Shown here: piece after piece, positions 5,260 to 11,012 of the stretch
Position numbering within the stretch: position 1 is the stretch's first letter
Layout of the letters: each line of letters opens with the position of its first letter
From: Gemmatimonadota bacterium
Lineage (GTDB): Bacteria; Gemmatimonadota; Gemmatimonadetes; Longimicrobiales; Gaopeijiaceae
Reading direction: 5' to 3'
NCBI GenBank assembly: GCA_030550695.1
Contig: JAUQOX010000087.1
Coordinates: forward strand, 1-11,012
Length of the DNA stretch: 11,012 bases
Notes under the pieces: model-generated
The model's database searches: none
Seen by the model: only the letters and a program-made list of their open reading frames with translations
Told to the model about the DNA's origin: nothing
Translations under genes and position numbers: made by a program

Positions 5260-6974
5260 TATCCCATGGCCACGCCGTCCCGCCGGGAATCGGCTCCGCC
5301 GTAAAGGCGGCCCCGGCGGAAATCCACCAGGATCCCCTGGGCTCCTCCGAAGTAAGCGTCCCAATCGGGATACACCCGGACGTTGTGCCCCCAGCTTCTG
5401 AGGGTTTCCACCACCTCCGGGGCGATGCGTCCCTCCACGGCCAGGATGCGGCCTGCGGCATGGATGCGAGGCGCCTCGATGGCTTCGTCCAGACCCATGC
5501 GGAAGTCCACGAGGTTGACGACGATTTGGGCCAAGGCCGAGATGATCCGGGCCGAGCCGGGCGAACCCACCGTCAGAAACGGGGCTCCGTCCTTCAGCAT
5601 CAAGGTGGGGGCCATGTTGCTCACCGGCCGGCGCCGCGGCCCCACGGCGTTGGGCCCTCCCGGGCGAGGGTCGAAGTCATTCATGTGGTTGTTCATGAGG
5701 ATCCCCGTTCCCGGTACCAGGACCCCGGACCCGAAAAAGGCGTTGATGCTTTGGGTGAGGGCCACCACGTTCCCGTCGGCATCCACCACGGAAAGATGGG
5801 TGGTATTGCCCGGGCCCTCCCGCACCAGCCGGGGCGCCTCATAGTCGAACCGTGCCTCTTCAGGACGGATCCTTTCCCGAAGGGCTTCAGCATGCTTCTT
5901 GGAGGTCAGCACGTCGGTGGGGATGGAGAAGAATCGGGGGTCGCCTCCGTTCGCCGCTTTGTCGGCCAGCACCATCTTCTGGGCCTCGGCCAGAAGATGC
6001 AGGTAGGGCGCGGTTCCCGGTCCCAGGGAAGCCAGGTCGAACCCTTCCAGGATGTTGAGCAGCTCCATGAGATGGGTCCCCCCCGCCGCCGGGGGACCGG
6101 CGCTGAAAAGCGCGTACCCGCGGTAGGTACTCCGGACCGGGGACGCCACGCGGGGGGTGTAGCTCTCCAAGTCCGACAAGGTCATCACTCCCCCCAGTCC
6201 CTGGAGTTCCTCCACGATGGCCTGGCCGATCTCCCCTCCGTAGAAGACAGCCGGGCCTTCCCGGGCCAAGAGCTCCAGAGTCCTGGCCAGATCCGGGTTG
6301 CGGAGGGTGTCTCCCACCTCCAGAGGGAGGCCGTCGGGAAGGTACAAGGCAGCGGCGGCCGGGAAGGCTTGCAGCTTCTCCAGGTTGTCCAGAATCATCC
6401 CGTGGAGGAGGGGAGAAACCTCGATCCCCTCCCGGCACAGCCGGATGGCAGGCTCCAGGACGGTGGCCAGGGGGAGCTTACCGTAACGCTCCAGGGCCAA
6501 GGAGAGGCCGGCCACCATGCCGGGTACCCCCGAAGCCAGGGGTCCCTGGGAGGTCAAGGCCTCGAAGTCCCGCCCAGGCCCGTAGTACAGCTCCGGAAGG
6601 GCTCCTGCTGGGGCTTCCTCCCGGTAGTCGATGACCACGACCTCGCCTTTTTCCGGGAGGTAGGCTACCAGGAAGCCGCCTCCCCCGAGCCCCGACGCGT
6701 TGGGCTCCGCAAAAGCCAGGGCGAAGGCGGCAGCCGCCGCAGCGTCCACGGCGTTTCCGCCTTTTCTGAGGATTTCCAATCCCGCCGCCGAGGCCGCAGG
6801 GTGGGCCGAGGCCACCATGGCGCGCCTGGCCACCACATCTCCTTCCCCCACCGGGACGGACGGAGGAAGACAGGCTGCGAGCCAGCCGGCCAAGGCCGGG
6901 CCCCAGAGGTAGCGGGCCCCTGGGGTCCAGGAAGGGGAAGGACTCTTGGAGCGGAGGGGCGGTCTCTTGCCCAT
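5256..6974 (-). CDS. ggt: Gamma-glutamyltranspeptidase, lid-loop-less, probable lipoprotein
   Basis: This 572-residue Ntn-hydrolase makes or breaks gamma-glutamyl amide bonds, for example in glutathione, in the periplasm. The pro-enzyme should cut itself before T391 in GNTTHLSVVD, giving a heavy chain of about 390 and a light chain of 182 residues. R118 (DYREEAP) fits the gamma-glutamate carboxylate-binding Arg. N411 and D433 match E. coli GGT by both position and context, as I recall that sequence. S452-N453 stands where E. coli has Ser-Ser, and GSPGSARI (470-477) forms the oxyanion-side loop. About ten residues between D433 and S452 are missing relative to E. coli, where the lid loop lies. 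The N-terminus ends in LAAC (C35), a lipobox, after an unusually long polar start. It lies 9 bases after the FKBP gene, so the two form an operon. Confidence 0.96.
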   Translation of the reverse strand: MGKRPPLRSKSPSPSWTPGARYLWGPALAGWLAACLPPSVPVGEGDVVARRAMVASAHPAASAAGLEILRKGGNAVDAAAAAAFALAFAEPNASGLGGGGFLVAYLPEKGEVVVIDYREEAPAGALPELYYGPGRDFEALTSQGPLASGVPGMVAGLSLALERYGKLPLATVLEPAIRLCREGIEVSPLLHGMILDNLEKLQAFPAAAALYLPDGLPLEVGDTLRNPDLARTLELLAREGPAVFYGGEIGQAIVEELQGLGGVMTLSDLESYTPRVASPVRSTYRGYALFSAGPPAAGGTHLMELLNILEGFDLASLGPGTAPYLHLLAEAQKMVLADKAANGGDPRFFSIPTDVLTSKKHAEALRERIRPEEARFDYEAPRLVREGPGNTTHLSVVDADGNVVALTQSINAFFGSGVLVPGTGILMNNHMNDFDPRPGGPNAVGPRRRPVSNMAPTLMLKDGAPFLTVGSPGSARIISALAQIVVNLVDFRMGLDEAIEAPRIHAAGRILAVEGRIAPEVVETLRSWGHNVRVYPDWDAYFGGAQGILVDFRRGRLYGGADSRRDGVAMGY

Positions 6975-6983
6975 GGCTGACCC

Positions 6984-7676
6984 TCAGCGGACGATCTCCA
7001 GCAGCTCGACCTCGAAAACCAGGGTAGCGTTGGGCCCGATGACCCCCCCGGCCCCCTGGGGACCGTAGCCCAACTGGGGCGGAATCACGAAGCGGAACCG
7101 GCTCCCCACGGGCATGAGCTGCAGCCCTTCGGCAAAGCCGGGAATCACCCCGCTGACGTTGAACACCGCCGGCTGTCCCCGATCGTAGGAGCTGTCGAAC
7201 TGGGTACCGTCCACCAGCGTCCCACGGTAATGGATGGACACCTGATCTTGAGGACCCGGCTTGGGGCCGTCGCCCATGCGGAGGACTTCGTACTGCAACC
7301 CGCTCTCCGTTACGACGACGCCCTCCTTCTTTCGGTTTTCGTCCTGGAAGGCCTTGCCCGCTGATTCGTTCTTCTCGCCTTCGGCCGACCGGCGGGCCAT
7401 CTCTTCCTCCTCCATCAGGGCGGACATGGCCTGGAAGGCTTCCTGGATCTCGGCGTCGCTGAGGGCGGCCTGCTGACCCCCGAGGCCGTCCCGGAAGCCG
7501 GCCATGAAGGCCTCCCGATCGATGTGGGCCTGGGCGCTCTGGAATTGGCTTCCCACTTGATAGCCCAGCCCATAGCTGGCCTTGGTCTTGTCGGTGTCCA
7601 AGGCGGGTTTGCCCTCCTTGCAGGCCCCCAGGGCGAGGAGGGTGAGGGGGATCAGGACTGAGAATCTGCCGGACAT
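6984..7676 (-). CDS. FKBP-type peptidyl-prolyl isomerase lipoprotein, Mip/FkpA-like
   Basis: The 230-residue protein has a lipoprotein signal ending LGAC (C19), so it is probably tethered in the periplasm. Residues 30-118 are mostly helical and charged (for example SALMEEEEMARRSAEG), like the FKBP_N dimerisation arm of Mip and FkpA. The catalytic FKBP domain covers about 122-230. Key residues are Y150 (SIHYRGTL), F160 and D161 (DGTQFDSSYDRG), V177-I178 (SGVIPGF), Y204 (PPQLGYGP) and F221 (TLVFEVELLEI). The pocket Trp usual after VIPG is Phe here (F181). It catalyses prolyl isomerisation and helps fold exported proteins. The start is set by AAGGAG 8 bases before the ATG; the much longer in-frame extension to 8006 would run through the divergent gene. 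It is the first gene of the operon with GGT. Confidence 0.95.
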   Translation of the reverse strand: MSGRFSVLIPLTLLALGACKEGKPALDTDKTKASYGLGYQVGSQFQSAQAHIDREAFMAGFRDGLGGQQAALSDAEIQEAFQAMSALMEEEEMARRSAEGEKNESAGKAFQDENRKKEGVVVTESGLQYEVLRMGDGPKPGPQDQVSIHYRGTLVDGTQFDSSYDRGQPAVFNVSGVIPGFAEGLQLMPVGSRFRFVIPPQLGYGPQGAGGVIGPNATLVFEVELLEIVR

Positions 7677-7751
7677 GCTGCGGGCTCCTTGGCGAGCGGA
7701 TAGGGGAGGGCTGGAACGCGGGGGGGGTTCCGGCCACCGGTGTGAGGGGGT

Positions 7752-7780
7752 AAAGTAACGGCATCGGGACGGAAACCCAA
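7752..7780 (-). promoter_or_regulatory. Weak candidate promoter for the FKBP-GGT operon
   Basis: On the minus strand TTGGGT (7780-7775) is followed after 17 bases by TACTTT (7757-7752). Only half of each box matches consensus, but it is the best pair in the gap. Confidence 0.3.
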
Positions 7781-7862
7781 ACGAGCCCGGAGGGGGCCCC
7801 AGGGGAAGATGCCTTGAGGGCGGGGAAATGCGCGGAGACCCGGACCGGGGGTTGAAGAAGAA

Positions 7863-8459
7863 ATGACCTTCATGCTGTCGCGGAACGGCGGGCGGCCGGT
7901 GGCGAAGCCACGGCACGGTCGGTTCAAGGGGCCCGCCGGGGTCGGCATGGCCCCGGCGGTGGTGCTGTTGGGCCTGGCCGTGGCGGCGGCGCCGGCGCAA
8001 GGCCAAGGAGCCGCCGGGTTAGGCGGCCAGGTAGTCTACAACCCTTCCCTCCGAAACGAGGCCACTTGGGGGGTGGGGTTGCGGGGCACCCTGGACTTCC
8101 TGGCCGGGAGATGGGGGCTCTTGGCTACCGCCGACTTCTACATGCCCCAGTGCAAGAACCTGGAGTGCGACCTCGAGGAGGGTAGCCTGAGCCTGGTTTG
8201 GCGGATCCTTTCCGTCCCCTTGGGCGAGGTTCGGCCTGAGGCCCATCTGGGGGGAGGGGTGGTGGCCCAGCGCTCCACGGGAAAATGGGAACTGGAAGAG
8301 ACCACCGAGTTGGGGGCAGTGTTCCGGGTGGCGGTGAACCTGGAGGGGAGGGCTTTCCGACGCTTCCGACCCTTCGGTGAAGGAAGGGTCCAATTCATGG
8401 GAGGCGATTTCCCCCGTCAGTGGGTGGCGGCGGGGGGGCTGATCCTCTCCCTCCGCTAG
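7863..8459 (+). CDS. Predicted small outer-membrane beta-barrel protein
   Basis: The 198-residue product has no family I can name with certainty. A hydrophobic export signal spans about 29-45 (MAPAVVLLGLAVAAAPAQGQ) with likely cleavage near APAQG. Before it lies a 28-residue basic stretch, so the true start may be the ATG at 7947. The mature part shows alternating amphipathic strands (GGQVVYNP, WGVGLRGTLDFL, WGLLATADFY, VRPEAHLGGGVV, LGAVFRVAVNLEG, FRPFGEGRVQF, WVAAGGLILSLR), typical of an 8-strand barrel of the OmpA/OmpX size. C97 and C102 could form a small disulfide. It is divergent from the FKBP-GGT operon and overlaps the convergent plug-protein gene by 65 bases. Ribosome signals are weak (GAAGAAG before 7863). 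A pore, adhesin or structural role cannot be distinguished. Confidence 0.65.
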   Translation: MTFMLSRNGGRPVAKPRHGRFKGPAGVGMAPAVVLLGLAVAAAPAQGQGAAGLGGQVVYNPSLRNEATWGVGLRGTLDFLAGRWGLLATADFYMPQCKNLECDLEEGSLSLVWRILSVPLGEVRPEAHLGGGVVAQRSTGKWELEETTELGAVFRVAVNLEGRAFRRFRPFGEGRVQFMGGDFPRQWVAAGGLILSLR

Positions 8460-9708
8460 GCTCCGGAGCGCGGAGCATCCGGAAGATCCCGTCGCTGAAC
8501 GTGGCGGCCACCGGGGCCCCCACCGCCAGGAGGAGCTTGCCGACCATTCCGGTCTTCTCCCACTCGCTCCTCCGGCTGGAGATCACCAGGGCGTAGCCGG
8601 GCACCAGGGCCATGGTCCCGGCGATCAAACCGGCGGTGAAGACCCCTTGTGAGCGGTCGGTTCTTCCCCCCAGGGTGGCTCCGAGGGCGGAGCCAGCAGC
8701 CGGCAGAGCTACCGCCGCGGTGGCCGTCAAGAGCGTGGACCAGGTAGGGCATCGGCTTCCGAGGCGGTCATAGGAGGGCGGCACGATCTCGATGCACCGG
8801 TCCGCCAAGGCTACCCCCGCGGCAAGGCCCAGCCCGTTGGCCGCCAGGGAAAAGGCAAGGGCTCTCTTCCAGTTGTGGGGGGCCGCCTCCCGGCTCCAGT
8901 CGAAGGGACCTGCGTCCGCGGGGCGGAGGCGGAGTTCCTCATCCCTACCTCGGGCGCCCGGCGGGACCGTCTCGATGACCAGAGCCCCCCAGAGGGCCCC
9001 GGTCCCGAAGCGGGCCCCCGCCTCCGCCGGCGGCACCACCTCGATGCGGGCCACGTCTTGAGCGGGAAGCGTGCCGTAGAGGTAGGTGGGATTCAGGATG
9101 GGAACTCCGTCCACGTAGACCGCCGGAGAGCGGCAAATCCCGTCGTACCGGCCGAACCGTGCTCCCCGGAACTCCACGCAGATGGGGTGGCCCGCGAGGG
9201 CCTGGTTCCCCATGACCCGGATGCTCGGCACGGCCGTCCGGAGGAGATCCGCCAGGTCCATCCCCCTCAGGGCCGCCGCCTCCAGTTGCGGGCGGGTGAC
9301 CTCCGTGAAACGTACGCCCGAGGCCCTGGCCCGGAGGTCCCGGGCCGAGTAGACCTCCACCTGGAGGGGCTCCAGCTGGATGGCTTCCGGGGATAGGGCG
9401 ATCTCCAGGGAGAGCCTCTGGCCGGCCTCCACCCGGATCGTGTCGGACTGGACGCCGTAGGCCAGGTGACGCACCTCCAGTCGGTAGGCTCCCGCAGGAA
9501 CCTCCCCGAGCCGGAAGACTCCCGCCGAGTTGGTCACGGCCTCCCGGCCCGTTCCCGCCAGGCTCACCACCGCGTCCACCACGGGCCGGTCGGTGGTGCG
9601 GTCCAGGATGCGGCCGGCCACGGACGCCACGGGCTGGCCCGCGGCCGCCCAGGGGCCGAGGAAACAAGCCATGGCTTGGACGAGAACGAAAACCGGGCTA
9701 GGTCTCAT
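8395..9708 (-). CDS. Carboxypeptidase-regulatory-like plus TonB-plug protein lacking a barrel, with hydrophobic C-terminal half
   Basis: This 437-residue exported protein has a signal peptide (about 1-24, ending AAAGQP). A CarboxypepD_reg-like domain follows (about 27-107: VAGRILDRTTDRPVVDAVVS, NSAGVFRLGEVPAG). Next is a TonB-receptor plug domain (about 140-248: SPAVYVDGVPI, DVARIEVVPP, then GTGALWGALVIET). A receptor would continue into a barrel of 500 or more residues; here the plug ends at 248. The rest has about four hydrophobic stretches (282-302, 322-347, 356-377, 388-402) and a Pro-rich tail. Cys pairs 177/192 and 305/320 could be disulfides. Barrel-less plug proteins are, to my knowledge, frequent in Gemmatimonadota, but the membrane-like tail is unusual. 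Its role is unknown; it might assist the adjacent divergent receptor. The ATG has a poor ribosome site. Confidence 0.85.
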   Translation of the reverse strand: MRPSPVFVLVQAMACFLGPWAAAGQPVASVAGRILDRTTDRPVVDAVVSLAGTGREAVTNSAGVFRLGEVPAGAYRLEVRHLAYGVQSDTIRVEAGQRLSLEIALSPEAIQLEPLQVEVYSARDLRARASGVRFTEVTRPQLEAAALRGMDLADLLRTAVPSIRVMGNQALAGHPICVEFRGARFGRYDGICRSPAVYVDGVPILNPTYLYGTLPAQDVARIEVVPPAEAGARFGTGALWGALVIETVPPGARGRDEELRLRPADAGPFDWSREAAPHNWKRALAFSLAANGLGLAAGVALADRCIEIVPPSYDRLGSRCPTWSTLLTATAAVALPAAGSALGATLGGRTDRSQGVFTAGLIAGTMALVPGYALVISSRRSEWEKTGMVGKLLLAVGAPVAATFSDGIFRMLRAPEPSGGRGSAPPPPPTDGGNRLP

Positions 9709-9838
9709 TCCGGAACGTGGGAGGTCGAGGAGCCATGGGGGGAGCTCCGGCTCGGGTCCAGGGCCCCATCCCCTTCTCTTTCTACGCCGGTGAGCCCTTC
9801 CGGTTTCCGGGTGGGGCGGAGTGGCGGCCGGGAGGATC

Positions 9839-9867
9839 TTGACAGGCTCGCAAGCGGGGGGAAGAAT
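9839..9867 (+). promoter_or_regulatory. Sigma-70-like promoter for the SusC/RagA-type receptor
   Basis: A perfect TTGACA (9839-9844) is followed after 17 bases by AAGAAT (9862-9867). Transcription would begin near 9874, leaving a leader of almost 100 bases before the ATG at 9971. Confidence 0.55.
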
Positions 9868-9890
9868 AGCCGTGGGATACCCCCCATCGA

Positions 9891-9945
9891 CCCACCCGAG
9901 TGCGGTCCGGGTGAGGGGGGGGTCCTTTCATCGGCCGACCCCCCC
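9891..9945 (+). promoter_or_regulatory. Two adjacent GC hairpins in the receptor leader
   Basis: CACCCG (9893-9898) pairs with CGGGTG (9908-9913). Immediately after, GGGGGGGTC (9916-9924) pairs with GACCCCCCC (9937-9945) across a 12-base loop. The G run could instead pair with CCCCCC at 9880-9885 in the same leader. The second stem ends about 11 bases before the ribosome site at 9957-9962. There is no U-tract, so it is not a standard terminator. Confidence 0.45.
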
Positions 9946-9970
9946 ATTCCAGGAAAGGAAGGTAGCTGCC

Positions 9971-11012
9971 ATGCATCGGATACGACTTCGGCAGGGTGTC
10001 TGGTGCGTCTTGGGGGCTCTTGCCCTGTTTCTCTCAGGCACCGTGCCCTTGGCGGCGCAGGCCACCGGCTCCATCCGGGGCCAGGTCACCGATGCCGCCA
10101 CCCAGCGTCCCTTGGCCGGCGCCCAGATCTCTCTGGTGGGCACCCAGCGGGGAGGACTGGCCAACTCCGCCGGACAGTACCTCATTCTCAACGTGCCGGC
10201 CGGGACCTACACCGTCCAGGCCGAGATCATCGGTTACGGGACGCAGTCCCTGCAGGTGACGGTAGCCCCGGGACAGGTGGCGGTGGCCGACTTCGCCCTC
10301 TCCCAACAGGCCATCAACCTGGAGGAGCTGGTGGTCACCGGCACGGCCGGCCGGACCCAGAAGCGGGCCGTGGGGAACTCGGTGACCAGCGTTCGGACCG
10401 CCCAGATTACCGAGGTCGCCCCGATCCAGAGCGTGAAGGAGCTCCTCATGGCCCGGGCGCCGGGACTCACCATCATGTCCACCGGCGGTGAGGCCGGTGC
10501 GGCCCAGCGCATCCGCATCCGGGGTATTTCCTCCATCACCGCAGGCAACGACCCGGTGGTGTACGTGGACGGGGTGAGGATCGAGTCGGCGAACTTCGGC
10601 AACTACGGCGCCTCGGGCGGTACGGTGCAGTCCACGAGCCCCCTGTCGTCCATCAACCCCAACGACATCGAGAGCATCGAGATCATCAAGGGTCCTGCGG
10701 CCTCCACCCTTTACGGCGCCGAGGCCTCCACGGGGGTGATCCAGATCATCACCAAGAAGGGCCGCGCCGGGGCCCAAGGGATCCAATGGACGGCCCAGGC
10801 GGAGGTGGGGCGGACGGACTGGGGTGTAGTGGACTCGCCCACCAACTACTGGCTCTGCACCGACTTCCACATTGACCGCCCCTCCACTTACCCGGGGTGC
10901 AGGATCTTCACCAAGACCATGCCCCTGGAAGAGCGGTTGCTGAAGGACAACCCCCTGAAGACGGATCCGGCAGCCCTGAGGGTGGGTCATCTCCACAACG
11001 TGAACATTTCGG
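9971..11012 (+). CDS. SusC/RagA-type TonB-dependent outer-membrane receptor, 5' part
   Basis: The gene is open to the right edge, with 347 codons visible. A signal peptide (about 1-30, ending VPLAAQA) is followed by a CarboxypepD_reg-like domain (32-115: GSIRGQVTDAATQRPLAGAQ, NSAGQYLILNVPAGTY). Next come a TonB-box-like LEELVVTGT (118-126) and a plug domain: VKELLMARAPGL, IRIRGISSI, DPVVYVDGVRI, DIESIEIIKGPAASTLYGAE, GVIQIITKKG. The start of the barrel follows. This order is diagnostic for SusC/RagA-like receptors that import large oligomers such as glycans or peptides with TonB energy. No SusD partner is in the window; it may follow. The ATG follows GGAAGG at 9957-9962. The substrate is unknown. 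Confidence 0.96.
   Translation, partial: MHRIRLRQGVWCVLGALALFLSGTVPLAAQATGSIRGQVTDAATQRPLAGAQISLVGTQRGGLANSAGQYLILNVPAGTYTVQAEIIGYGTQSLQVTVAPGQVAVADFALSQQAINLEELVVTGTAGRTQKRAVGNSVTSVRTAQITEVAPIQSVKELLMARAPGLTIMSTGGEAGAAQRIRIRGISSITAGNDPVVYVDGVRIESANFGNYGASGGTVQSTSPLSSINPNDIESIEIIKGPAASTLYGAEASTGVIQIITKKGRAGAQGIQWTAQAEVGRTDWGVVDSPTNYWLCTDFHIDRPSTYPGCRIFTKTMPLEERLLKDNPLKTDPAALRVGHLHNVNIS

Noticed and set aside
5031..6980. 649-codon open frame on plus opposite GGT
   Set aside because: It is antisense to a clear GGT with all catalytic residues; no motif was seen in it.
7899..7911. GTGGC-GAA-GCCAC inverted repeat
   Set aside because: It lies inside the start of the barrel coding region, has only 5-base arms, and no partner site was seen; likely chance in GC-rich DNA.
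7677..8006. N-terminal extension of the FKBP frame up to 8006
   Set aside because: The residues are Arg/Pro-rich and it would run opposite the start of the divergent barrel gene. A lipobox signal and AAGGAG place the start at 7676.
9466..10491. 341-codon plus-strand frame across the start of the SusC-like gene
   Set aside because: It is out of frame with the receptor, antisense to the start of the plug protein, and has no recognisable domain.

Overview
This GC-rich window looks like chromosomal DNA from a diderm bacterium of the Gemmatimonadota or a similar lineage. I infer this from gene content, not from a marker gene. The clues are a SusC/RagA-type TonB-dependent receptor with an N-terminal carboxypeptidase-regulatory-like domain, a short 'plug' protein without a beta-barrel, several lipobox proteins and a predicted outer-membrane barrel. 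No tRNA, rRNA, IS element, CRISPR array or phage gene was seen. There is no gene-free stretch longer than 300 bases; the longest are 195-432 and 9709-9970.

Region 1 (1-194, minus) is the start of a response-regulator receiver whose phospho-acceptor Asp is replaced by Glu and whose second acidic-pocket residue is Trp. Region 2 (433-3824, plus) is a four-gene operon behind a TTGACA-N17-TACCTT promoter. It encodes an exported DUF6305-like protein, a TRAP/DctM-like permease with no DctP or DctQ partner in view, a 49-residue two-helix membrane protein, and a membrane-anchored zinc deacylase of the AstE/AspA type. I read this as an unusual uptake-and-deacylation unit and consider it the best candidate for an undescribed system here.

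Region 3 (3896-5259) is a divergent pair: a single-domain protoglobin on minus and a MarR regulator with a C-terminal four-cysteine cluster on plus. A perfect TTTCG-ACT-CGAAA palindrome overlaps the -10 of the predicted protoglobin promoter, which suggests the MarR protein controls the haem protein in response to a redox or gas signal.

Region 4 (5256-7676, minus) is a two-gene operon for periplasmic lipoproteins: an FKBP-type (Mip/FkpA-like) prolyl isomerase followed by a gamma-glutamyltranspeptidase without the lid loop. Region 5 (7863-9708) holds a small outer-membrane barrel candidate on plus that converges on, and overlaps by 65 bases, a minus-strand plug protein whose usual barrel is replaced by hydrophobic segments. 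Region 6 (9971 to the window end, plus) is the first 347 codons of a SusC/RagA-type receptor, behind a good sigma-70-like promoter and a leader with strong GC hairpins.
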